A DNA stretch of 35,490 nt, from NCBI GenBank assembly GCA_014360905.1, contig JACIWW010000030.1:1-35490 (forward strand), read 5' to 3'. Source of the DNA: Chloroflexota bacterium. Lineage in GTDB: Bacteria; Chloroflexota; Anaerolineae; UBA2200. Each line of letters starts with the position of its first letter. Position 1 is the first letter of the stretch. The notes below the pieces were generated by a model. The model saw nothing but the letters and a program-made list of their open reading frames with translations. It was not told the DNA's origin and ran no database searches. The position numbers and the translations under genes were made by a program. Of the stretch, positions 18,211 through 25,029 are shown one piece after another.

Positions 18211-18239
18211 TTGCCATTCTGCTGATTCTATGCTAAACT
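18211..18239 (+). promoter_or_regulatory. Probable promoter of nrdR-nrdD
   Basis: TTGCCA (18211-18216) and TAAACT (18234-18239) with a 17-nt spacer give a moderate sigma70-type promoter. The predicted start (about 18246) is immediately upstream of the palindromic candidate NrdR boxes. The resulting leader to nrdR would be about 180 nt. Confidence 0.45.
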
Positions 18240-18247
18240 ACATGCTT

Positions 18248-18296
18248 GCTACTAGATATAGCCCTACATCGCAGTTTCTCTACTACATCTAGTAGT
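18248..18296 (+). promoter_or_regulatory. Candidate paired NrdR boxes
   Basis: Two A/T-rich imperfect palindromes, GCTACTAGATATAGC (18248-18262) and ACTACATCTAGTAGT (18282-18296), have centres 34 bp apart. Each carries the same 8-mer in opposite orientation (CTACTAGA 18249-18256, TCTAGTAG 18288-18295). NrdR classically binds two 16-bp palindromes about three helical turns apart at nrd promoters. These fit in placement and symmetry but only loosely in consensus. Confidence 0.4.
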
Positions 18297-18428
18297 CACT
18301 CCGTTTTTCTCTTTCATTTCCTGTACGGTGTGATAAGGCTATAGTGCTCGTCCAGTGCCAGCAGGCGTATCCATATGCGCGCTAGGTGATCGCACCGCAG
18401 ACCGATCATGCTTGGAAGGAGAAATACA

Positions 18429-18938
18429 ATGCGCTGTCCCTATTGTCAGGAAGGTGATTCTCGCGTCATTGACACCCGCGAGGTGGGGAATACGATCCGC
18501 AGACGCCGTGAGTGCACGCGGTGCAGACAACGGTTCACTACCTATGAGCGTCTCTCTCCGGTTAGCCTTTTTGTCGTCAAGCGCGATGGACGCCGTGAGC
18601 CATTCGATCGTGAGAAACTGTACCATGGCATCTACAAAGCCTGTGCTAAGCGTCCTATCTCCGAGGAGCAGATTGAGAAACTCGTGAGCCATATCGAGAG
18701 CGAACTCTTTGCCTTGGGCAAAGCTGAGGTGGAGAGCAAGGTCATTGGCGAGATGGTCATGGAGCGTTTGCGCGATCTCGATGACGTTGCCTACGTGCGC
18801 TTTGCCTCCGTCTACCGACGCTTCAAGGATGTTGATGGGCTGGTGGAAGAGATCAAGGAGTTCAAGAAATGGAAGCAGCGCGGTGAGCCTGATGCAGCGA
18901 AAGAGAGCAAACGCACCAGGCGAACGCCACAACAATGA
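18429..18938 (+). CDS. nrdR: Transcriptional repressor NrdR
   Basis: NrdR senses ATP/dATP and represses ribonucleotide reductase genes. The 169 residues start with the zinc ribbon (C3-P-Y-C6 and C29-T-R-C32, with the basic IRRRREC between them), then an ATP-cone domain from about residue 48 (VVKRDGRREPFDREKLY) to about 138. The C-terminal tail is Lys/Arg-rich. ATG 18429 is chosen because MRCPYC is the invariant family start and AAGGAG lies 8 nt upstream; an ATG at 18408 would add seven residues. It is directly followed by nrdD, its presumed target. Confidence 0.95.
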   Translation: MRCPYCQEGDSRVIDTREVGNTIRRRRECTRCRQRFTTYERLSPVSLFVVKRDGRREPFDREKLYHGIYKACAKRPISEEQIEKLVSHIESELFALGKAEVESKVIGEMVMERLRDLDDVAYVRFASVYRRFKDVDGLVEEIKEFKKWKQRGEPDAAKESKRTRRTPQQ

Positions 18939-18983
18939 CAGATATTCCCAGAGGTGGAGAAGAATTGGGGATACGGAGAAGCG

Positions 18984-21053
18984 ATGATGGATATAGCTGA
19001 CTCAGCAGTACAAGAGGACCAACAAGCCACTACTGGCATTGCCTTTGTGCAAAAAAGAGATGGGCGTATTGTCGTCTTCGACCAGAAACGCATCGATGCT
19101 GCGATACTGCGCGCATTCAAAGCTGTTGGCTTGGGTGAGCCCAAGGAGCGTGTTCAAGCACTCTCGCAGCAGGTTGTCGAGCTCCTAGTGCAGCGCTTTG
19201 GCTCCGATGCTTGCCCTCATGTAGAGCAGATACAGGACATCGTGGAAGAAGTGTTGATCCTGGCCGGTGAGGTCAAGGTCGCCAAGGCCTATATCCTGTA
19301 CCGCCAGCAACGCTCCCAGGTACGCGACACTTCCCGGCTTTTGCTGGATGGCATGAAACTGGTGGACGATTACATTGATCGGGTCGATTGGCGGGTCAAC
19401 GAGAACGCCAATATGAATTATTCGCTGCAGGGATTGAACTTTTACATAGCATCGAGCATCGCGGCTAAGTACTGGTTGGACAAGATCTATCCTTTGGAGG
19501 TGCGCCAGTACCATCTGGAGGGAGACTTTCACATCCACGACCTGGGCATGTTGGCAACCTATTGCTGTGGTTGGGACATGCAGGATCTATTGCTCAGAGG
19601 GTTTGGTGGAGTACCAGCAAAACTGGAAAGCAAACCGCCCAAGCATCTGCGTACTGCTCTGGGGCAATTGATCAACTTTTTCTACACTGTACAAGGTGAA
19701 TCTGCAGGGGCGCAGGCCATCTCCAATTTCGATACACTCCTGGCGCCCTTTGTGCGCTATGATGACCTCTCGTACCCTGCTGTGAAGCAGGCCATGCAAG
19801 AATTTGTCTTCAATATCAATGTGCCTACACGGGTAGGTTTTCAGACTCCCTTCACCAACGTTACCCTGGACCTCACTCCGCCCAGTACCTTGGCAGACGC
19901 GCCTGTTATTGTGGGGGGTAGGCTTGGCTCCGAAAACTATGGCGATTTCCAGCACGAGATGGGCCTCATCAACCGTGCCTTTGCCGAGGTACTGTTGGAA
20001 GGTGATGCCCGAGGACGCGTATTCACTTTTCCCATCCCGACCTACAATATCGCGAAGGATTTCGACTGGGATAATCCAGTGCTCGAACCACTATGGCGCG
20101 TGACGGCCAAGTATGGCATTCCTTACTTCGCCAACTTTATCAACAGCGACCTGAAGCCGGAAGATGCGCGCTCCATGTGTTGTCGCCTGCGACTTGACAA
20201 CCGGGAGTTACGCAAGCGGGGCGGGGGACTTTTCGGTGCCAATCCGCTCACTGGCAGCATCGGTGTGGTGACCATCAACTTGCCGCGCATTGGCTACCGT
20301 GCCACAAGCGAGGATGATCTGTTCTATCGTCTCGCCCATGTCATGGAGGTCGCCCGCACTTCGCTGGAAATCAAGCGGAAAGTGCTGGTGCGGCACACCG
20401 AACAGGGTCTCTATCCGTACAGCAGGTACTATTTGCAACCGGTGTACGAGCACTTTGGTTCCTATTGGGCCAATCATTTCTCCACTATTGGCATCGTGGG
20501 CATGAACGAGTGTTGCCTCAATTTTTTGGGCGTGGGGATAGGGCATCCGGAAGGGCGGGATCTGGCCATCCGCGTGCTGCGGTTCATGCGCCAAAAGCTC
20601 CAGGACTTTCAGAGTGAAACGGGGCATCTGTACAATTTGGAAGCCACGCCGGCAGAGAGCGCCAGTTACCGTCTGGCCAAAGCAGACCGCAAGCAATATC
20701 CGGATATCATTACTGCTGGGACAACCGAGACACCCTACTATACCAATTCCACACATCTGCCGGTTGGGTTTACCGATGACTTGTTCGAAGCGCTGGAGCA
20801 TCAGGATGAACTGCAGACTTTGTATACCGGCGGAACGGTTTTCCATGCTTTTCTTGGTGAGCAGATAGATGACTGGCGCCAGGCGCGGCTGCTTGTGCGG
20901 CGCATAGCGGAGCGTTACCATATGCCTTACTTTACGCTGACGCCCACATTCAGCATTTGTCCCGTGCATGGGTATCTGCCCGGTGCCCATCGCTATTGTC
21001 CGTATGAACACACCGCTGCCGAGTTGGAGCGCTGGGGCGTGGTGTGCGCTTGA
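18984..21053 (+). CDS. nrdD: Anaerobic (class III) ribonucleoside-triphosphate reductase, large chain lacking the glycyl-radical segment
   Basis: It reduces ribonucleotides to deoxyribonucleotides without oxygen, using a glycyl radical. The 689-residue chain has an N-terminal ATP-cone (about 20-110, FVQKRDGRIVVFDQKRI) and the ten-stranded barrel with SMCCRLRLDNREL (C399/C400, the region of the active-site cysteine). TGSIGVVTINLPRIGY, TPYYTNSTHLPVGF, and a Cys-rich end (FSICPVHGYLPGAHRYCPYE) follow. It stops 21 residues after HRYC, without the R-x-x-G-Y glycyl-radical motif that ends single-chain NrdD proteins. That motif is in the next ORF. ATG 18984 is chosen (GGAGA 5 nt upstream); GTG 18954 is an alternative start. 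Confidence 0.93.
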   Translation: MMDIADSAVQEDQQATTGIAFVQKRDGRIVVFDQKRIDAAILRAFKAVGLGEPKERVQALSQQVVELLVQRFGSDACPHVEQIQDIVEEVLILAGEVKVAKAYILYRQQRSQVRDTSRLLLDGMKLVDDYIDRVDWRVNENANMNYSLQGLNFYIASSIAAKYWLDKIYPLEVRQYHLEGDFHIHDLGMLATYCCGWDMQDLLLRGFGGVPAKLESKPPKHLRTALGQLINFFYTVQGESAGAQAISNFDTLLAPFVRYDDLSYPAVKQAMQEFVFNINVPTRVGFQTPFTNVTLDLTPPSTLADAPVIVGGRLGSENYGDFQHEMGLINRAFAEVLLEGDARGRVFTFPIPTYNIAKDFDWDNPVLEPLWRVTAKYGIPYFANFINSDLKPEDARSMCCRLRLDNRELRKRGGGLFGANPLTGSIGVVTINLPRIGYRATSEDDLFYRLAHVMEVARTSLEIKRKVLVRHTEQGLYPYSRYYLQPVYEHFGSYWANHFSTIGIVGMNECCLNFLGVGIGHPEGRDLAIRVLRFMRQKLQDFQSETGHLYNLEATPAESASYRLAKADRKQYPDIITAGTTETPYYTNSTHLPVGFTDDLFEALEHQDELQTLYTGGTVFHAFLGEQIDDWRQARLLVRRIAERYHMPYFTLTPTFSICPVHGYLPGAHRYCPYEHTAAELERWGVVCA

Positions 21054-21100
21054 TGTCTACTTCGCTCTAGCAATGACATTGATGGAGGCTAATAGAAGAT

Positions 21101-21280
21101 ATGGCAAACGATAGAGAGGAGAAGACACCCGAGCCAAAGAAGCGGGTGCCATGTGAAGTCTATTCGCGCATCGTGGGCTATTTGCGTCCCGTACAGAACT
21201 GGAATAAAGGCAAGCAGCAGGAATTCGCTGAGCGCAAAACGTATGTATTGCCAGAGATAACTGCGCTGGAAAATCATTGA
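21101..21280 (+). CDS. Separate glycyl-radical subunit of class III ribonucleotide reductase (59 residues)
   Basis: This 59-codon ORF encodes a charged N-terminus (MANDREEKTPEPKKR), then VPCEVYSRIVGYLRPVQNW and the end GKQQEFAERKTYV. That is the C-terminal glycyl-radical segment normally fused to NrdD: G26 in S-R-I-V-G-Y is the expected radical glycine, and C18 may complete a zinc site. It lies 47 nt after the nrdD stop in another frame, with GGAGG at 21084-21088 (12 nt from the ATG), and 112 nt before the activase gene nrdG. With the truncated NrdD chain it should form the complete enzyme. The sequence is intact, arguing against it being a broken tail. Confidence 0.88.
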   Translation: MANDREEKTPEPKKRVPCEVYSRIVGYLRPVQNWNKGKQQEFAERKTYVLPEITALENH

Positions 21281-21319
21281 GGGCTGCTAAAGGAACTTCG
21301 TTTCCCGTGTTGTTTGGGT

Positions 21320-21354
21320 GATGAGTGCTTTTTAGCCACTGTGAAACACTCATC
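21320..21354 (+). other. Hairpin between the glycyl subunit gene and nrdG
   Basis: GATGAGTG (21320-21327) and CACTCATC (21347-21354) pair perfectly over 8 bp with a 19-nt loop containing a T5 run. It could attenuate or separate nrdG expression. The 12-mer ACTCGTTACTCA follows at about 21362-21373. Confidence 0.35.
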
Positions 21355-21392
21355 GCTCTCCACTCGTTACTCACGATCATGCCGTAAGTTGT

Positions 21393-22124
21393 GTGGACAT
21401 AAAAGCAGTTTTACCCACTTCCCTAATCGAATACCCTGAGCACATCTCCACCGTCCTGTATGTCGGTGCCTGCAACTTCCGTTGTCCTTATTGCTACAAC
21501 GTAGATTTGGTGTTGCGTCCCGCCCAGTTGCCCGACCTCGAGCCAGCCCAGGTGCTGCAAGAACTGGAGGCACGGCGCGGATTTGTTGACGGCGTCGTCA
21601 TCACTGGCGGTGAACCCACTCTGCAGCCAGATTTGCCTGCCTTCCTGTCCCAAGTCCGCCGATTGGGACTGGCTATCAAGCTGGATACCAACGGTTACCG
21701 GCCGGATGTGTTGAGCGAATGCCTACAACGGAGTTTGGTGGACTATGTGGCGATGGATATCAAAAGTAGCCTAGCAAAATATGAGCAGGCTGCGGGTGTG
21801 GTGGTGGATGCAATGCGTCTGTTGCAATCCATCCAACTCCTCCTCCGTTCGGACATCGAGCACGAATTCCGCACGACAGTAGTCCCTGGTCTGGTGGATT
21901 TGTCAGATGTGCAAGCCATTGTGCAACTTATCGCAGGCGCCAAGAGGTATTACTTGCAGTATTTCCGCCCCGGGCCGACGGTTGGTTGGGGCGAGAACGC
22001 CCCTGTCGGTCCTCCTTCTCAGGACTTGATGCAGCGCATGGCCGAAATAGCGGCGCGTGCAGTGCCAGAAGTGGGCATCCGTGGGCAGCCGATGGGTGAG
22101 CACGGCGACGCTCTCCTCATGTAG
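21393..22124 (+). CDS. nrdG: Anaerobic ribonucleotide reductase activating protein (radical SAM, NrdG2-like)
   Basis: This radical SAM enzyme uses a [4Fe-4S] cluster and SAM to generate the glycyl radical on class III reductase. Of 243 residues, the first 20 (LPTSLIEYPEHISTVLYV) match the NrdG2-type start. The cluster motif is C27-N-F-R-C31-P-Y-C34. GVVITGGEPTLQPDL is the SAM-binding GGE block, followed by DTNGYRP and VDYVAMDIKSSL. The start is GTG 21393; no clear ribosome-binding site is visible. Its substrate here should be Gly26 of the small subunit encoded just upstream. It is longer than short NrdG1 proteins (about 150-180 residues). Confidence 0.9.
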   Translation: MDIKAVLPTSLIEYPEHISTVLYVGACNFRCPYCYNVDLVLRPAQLPDLEPAQVLQELEARRGFVDGVVITGGEPTLQPDLPAFLSQVRRLGLAIKLDTNGYRPDVLSECLQRSLVDYVAMDIKSSLAKYEQAAGVVVDAMRLLQSIQLLLRSDIEHEFRTTVVPGLVDLSDVQAIVQLIAGAKRYYLQYFRPGPTVGWGENAPVGPPSQDLMQRMAEIAARAVPEVGIRGQPMGEHGDALLM

Positions 22125-22206
22125 GCCAAATTGCCTGGCTGTGCTACAGTCCTACGGACGCACTGGGCTGTGCATACTAAACAGATCAACATCCTAGCAG
22201 ATGTAG

Positions 22207-22434
22207 ATAAAAGCACTCCATCAGGGAGAATATATCCTTGGAACTCGGCAGCGCTGCCAGAACTCGCACCAGGCCAAGCATATTTGCTTCGTCTACGAAT
22301 CTGAGGAAGAATACCGTGCCATGATCGCGTTTTTCCTACGCCAGGGATTGGCACGTAGTGAGAGAGTGCTGTCAGTTAAGCAGGAATGCGCACGGGGCGG
22401 CGCTACTATTCGTTATATTTCACGTCTTCCTTAG
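22207..22434 (+). pseudogene. Remnant of a MEDS-type sensory domain (no start codon)
   Basis: After a TAG at 22204, an open frame without a usable start reads through HQAKHICFVYESEEEYRAMI and AFFLRQGLARSERVL, then degenerates and ends at TAG 22432-22434. The H-I-C-F-V-Y-E-S-E-E-E-Y pattern resembles the N-terminal strand and helix of MEDS (DcmR sensory) domains. The rest of that domain (about 100 more residues) is absent. It lies 124 nt before a response regulator gene, possibly the residue of a sensor once linked to it. The identification is by eye from about 35 residues. Confidence 0.4.
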
Positions 22435-22558
22435 TGAGCGTGTTTTGAGCCGTTTCGTAAAGGGATTTGAGGAAGAAAGCGTCTTTGGCTACAATTGTGG
22501 CAATATCTTGCCCGTGTGCGGTCAATCAGCCAGGATCACACAGGAGAGGAGGTTCGTG

Positions 22559-23260
22559 ATGCAGAATAGCAAGCGGATACTGGTTGTAGATGACCACGTC
22601 GAAGTGGCGAATCTGTGCAAACGCGCCTTGTTATCCGAAGGCTATCAAGTTTCCGTGGCCTATAACGGCGTGGAAGCCCTGCAATGCGCGGAACGGGAAA
22701 GACCTGATTTGGTGATTCTAGATATCTTAATGCCAGGGATAGATGGTATTGAGTTGTGCAAATCGCTGCGTGCTACCCCAGGCCTCTCGGATCTGCCTAT
22801 TCTCTTTTTAACCGGCAAACAGGACATCACAGATAAGGCAGTAGCCTTTTATGCTGGCGCTGACGATTATCTCACCAAGCCGTTCGATGTCCGCGAACTG
22901 CTCATGCGCGTGCGCGCGCTGTTGCGGCGGGCATCGCCAACCTGGCCTAAGTCTCAGCCTCGCGAGTTAGTGGTAGGCAATTTGCGCCTGGATTGTCATT
23001 CGTTTCGCCTCAGTACTCCGGAGAAGACCGTGTTGCTCACGCCCGTGGAGTTCGAATTGCTGTACTATATGATGAGCCGTCCTGGACAGGTATTCTCGTC
23101 GGAGAGGCTCTTGCGCGAGGTGTGGGGTTATCCCCCAGGCATTGGCTCTAGCGATCTTGTGCGCGCACATATTAAGAATATCCGGGATAAAATCGAGCCG
23201 AATAGCGCTCAACCCCGCTACATCCGCACTGTGGGACGACACGGCTATATTCTGAACTAG
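22559..23260 (+). CDS. OmpR/PhoB-family response regulator
   Basis: A 233-residue two-domain regulator. The receiver domain (about 4-120) has the acidic pair D11-D12 in ILVVDDHVE, the phosphoacceptor D55 in LVILDILMPGIDG, the switch threonine in LFLTGKQD, and the lysine in YLTKPFD. A winged-helix DNA-binding domain follows (about 138-232: LTPVEFELLYYMMSRPGQVF, VRAHIKNIRDKIE, YIRTVGRHGYIL). ATG 22559 is set by GAGGAGG 6-8 nt upstream and by the receiver start; the frame is open farther upstream but that part is not homologous. No histidine kinase gene is adjacent, so its signal is unknown. A bidirectional terminator follows. Confidence 0.92.
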   Translation: MQNSKRILVVDDHVEVANLCKRALLSEGYQVSVAYNGVEALQCAERERPDLVILDILMPGIDGIELCKSLRATPGLSDLPILFLTGKQDITDKAVAFYAGADDYLTKPFDVRELLMRVRALLRRASPTWPKSQPRELVVGNLRLDCHSFRLSTPEKTVLLTPVEFELLYYMMSRPGQVFSSERLLREVWGYPPGIGSSDLVRAHIKNIRDKIEPNSAQPRYIRTVGRHGYILN

Positions 23261-23329
23261 CACCTTGTCGCATGGAGAAGCCCGCAAGGAGACCCGTTCG
23301 GCCTCCTCACATGGCAGCGGAAGAAACCA

Positions 23330-23363
23330 AAAACCCCAAGGCCTCAAGAAGCCTTGGGGTTTT
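23330..23363. terminator. Bidirectional intrinsic terminator
   Basis: AAAACCCCAAGGC (23330-23342) and GCCTTGGGGTTTT (23351-23363) form a perfect 13-bp stem with an 8-nt loop, flanked by A-run and T-run. It lies between the convergent response regulator (stop 23260) and DsbA-like gene (stop at 23366), so it can serve both. Confidence 0.9.
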
Positions 23364-23365
23364 GA

Positions 23366-24640
23366 CTATTGTGTCAAAGAATCCATTGCTTCCAACAATT
23401 CTTCTAGGAGCACGAGGTAACTCTGACTCCCCCGTATGAGCACAAACTGCGGTGCAGGCGGCAATTGGTTCCATTGTGCAATCATGACATCCTGTTCCAC
23501 CTTAGCCCGCATCTGTCCTTCGTCTAGACAAGCGGAGAAAGCATCCGCATTCAGCCCCAATTCAGTCGCATACCCTTTCAACAACGGTAGGAAATCCTCG
23601 GCGTGGTTCCATTCCTGCTGCCGCTGGAAAAGCAGATCGTGCATGGCCCAGAAAGCTCCCTGCTCCCCAGCGCATTCCGCTACCTCGGCTGCTCTGTACG
23701 CTTGATCCGTCTCCGGAAAATGCTTGACCACCACCCGTACCTTGCCTGCGTCCACGTATTTCTTCAGTTTGGGCCAGGTTTCCAAAAAATAGCGGTAATT
23801 CGTCTCGCTTGCAAAATCAACGAACTCGAGCAACAACAGGGGCGCCTCGGGTGCACCCAGGGTAATATCGCCGCTGTAGGTATAGCCTGGGTGCTCTGGA
23901 TTGGCAGCAAAGGGCACAGGAGTTGGCACTGGATGCTCGTTGCGCAGCGCTGCTTCGATCACCTGTTGGAATGTCGCAAAGGATTTGGCACCAGACAGAA
24001 ACCAGTCGTTGATGAAAAAGGCAGGGATTCCTGTGACTCCCATGGCTAGACCCTGCTCCGTTTCCGTCTGGACTTGAGCTGCCGTCTCCCCCGACTCCAG
24101 ACACGCTGCAAAAGCCTCTGCATCGAGACCTAGCTCGGTAGCATACTCCACAAAGCGGGTGGTCGCATCTGGCAATTCGTTCCATTCCTGCATCCGTGAA
24201 AAGAGCAGATCGTGCATAGCCCAAAAAGCAGCAACGCTTTGCCGGGCAGCGCATAGTGCTGCTTCAGAAGCCTTTTGTGCTTTGGGATGGACCAAGTAAT
24301 TGCGGAAGACTTGCTTGACCTTGCCAGTGGCAATGTATGCTTCATACAGAAGCGGACCCGTCTGGATGGCATGACGGGCACAATATGGTCAAAGGAATTC
24401 TCCGTACTCGAGCAACGTCACCGGTGCATTGGGATTGCCCCGGTAAGGTGCACCGTCTGCCGTGAATCCCATGGGAACCTCGCCGCTCGGCGTAGGCGAA
24501 GGCGTGACAAGAGTTGCTGTTGGCCTAGGAGTTGCTGTGGGGGAGGTGGCTGTGGAACCAGGTGCGGCAGGTGCGCTACAGCCAGCTATAAGCAATGCCG
24601 CTAGGAGCAACCCCAAGCACTTCAGGAATTTGTATTCCAT
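23366..24640 (-). CDS. Two-domain DsbA-like lipoprotein with in-frame TGA at the redox cysteine (candidate selenoprotein)
   Basis: Read through one TGA (24391-24389), the frame gives 424 residues. Residues 1-21 are a lipoprotein signal (LIAGC, lipid Cys21), then a Thr/Pro-rich linker. Domain 1 (about 65-210) is DsbA-like: LLEYGEFL-[TGA84]-P-Y-C87-ARH and the cis-Pro GIPAFF. Domain 2 (about 230-420) is a second DsbA fold in which the active site reads S-E-T-N, so it lacks CXXC. The two domains share FWAMHDLLF and YATELGL, indicating duplication. ATG 24640 has GGGAGG 4 nt upstream, and the gene ends in TAG. TGA replaces exactly the first cysteine of CPYC, so selenocysteine (U-P-Y-C) is plausible; a nonsense mutation from TGC/TGT is the alternative. 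It probably acts outside the membrane in thiol redox chemistry. Confidence 0.75.
24356..24379 (-). promoter_or_regulatory. SECIS-like hairpin just after the in-frame TGA
   Basis: In the mRNA, CCCGUC (24378-24373) pairs with GACGGG (24362-24357), extended by one G-U, with a 10-nt loop. The stem begins 9 nt after the TGA and the loop starts 16 nt after it, the placement needed for a bacterial SECIS read by SelB. The loop begins A-U-G, so a guanine is at its third rather than first or second position, which is not canonical. Confidence 0.4.
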
Positions 24641-24688
24641 AGTACCTCCCAGTAGTTGAGAAACCGCATTGCTAGTTTCTAGCCTCGA

Positions 24689-24717
24689 AATGTATACCTA
24701 TTCGCCTACCCTGTCAA
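24689..24717 (-). promoter_or_regulatory. Promoter of the DsbA-like gene
   Basis: On the minus strand, a perfect -35 TTGACA (24717-24712) and TACATT (24694-24689) are 17 nt apart, giving a start near 24682 and a 5' leader of about 42 nt. A small perfect palindrome, GCTAGTTTCTAGC (24671-24683), overlaps the start point. A functional promoter argues for an expressed gene. Confidence 0.6.
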
Positions 24718-24729
24718 ATAAGTACATCT

Positions 24730-25029
24730 CTAGCACAGCAGGTGCTTGGCAGCGCCTACCGTGTCCATTTGCAGACCGATGGCCCGCCCGCTGCATTGCT
24801 GGAAGCCCTACGACGCCTCTCTGATGTGGTCGAAGTTAGGCAAGACAATCATAGCCGCTACCAGGTGGCTGCTAGGAACGATGTGCGTGCCGAAGCGGCC
24901 AATGCTGTCGTGACCGCTGGCGGACGGCTGTTATCCTTGGACGTAGAAGCGCCAAGCCTGGATGACATCTATGCCCGCTACTTCGAGGAGGTAGAACATG
25001 TCGCTGCGGCTGAAGGAGCAAAGAACTGA
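24730..25029 (+). pseudogene. 3' remnant of an ABC transporter ATP-binding protein
   Basis: The open frame encodes only the end of a NatA/CcmA-type ABC ATPase: LAQQVLGSAYRVHLQTDGPP through VEVRQDNHSRYQV to LLSLDVEAPSLDDIYARYFE. Walker A, the signature motif and Walker B, about 200 residues, are missing. The homology starts abruptly near 24730, next to the -35 box of the divergent DsbA-like gene, so the 5' part was lost by a deletion or by insertion of that gene. The frame runs 32 nt into the permease start (24998), the usual ATPase-permease overlap. A GTG at 24742 could start a 95-residue peptide, but it would have no ATPase activity. Confidence 0.75.

Noticed and set aside
18984-21280. Programmed frameshift joining nrdD to the glycyl-radical ORF
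   Set aside because: The ORFs are 47 nt apart, with a stop codon (21080-21082) just upstream in the frame of the small ORF; the small ORF has its own ATG.
22358-22558. N-terminal extension of the response regulator
   Set aside because: The extra 67 residues are not receiver sequence, and ATG 22559 has a GAGGAGG ribosome-binding site.
23366-24295. Separate gene starting at TTG 24295 for the second part of the DsbA-like protein
   Set aside because: That start is inside the DsbA domain, has no ribosome-binding site, and the upstream 31 codons after the TGA are homologous to DsbA.
23366-24640. Genome-wide reassignment of TGA to an amino acid
   Set aside because: Several intact genes (mraZ, ftsQ, nrdR, nrdD and others) end in TGA at family-typical positions.
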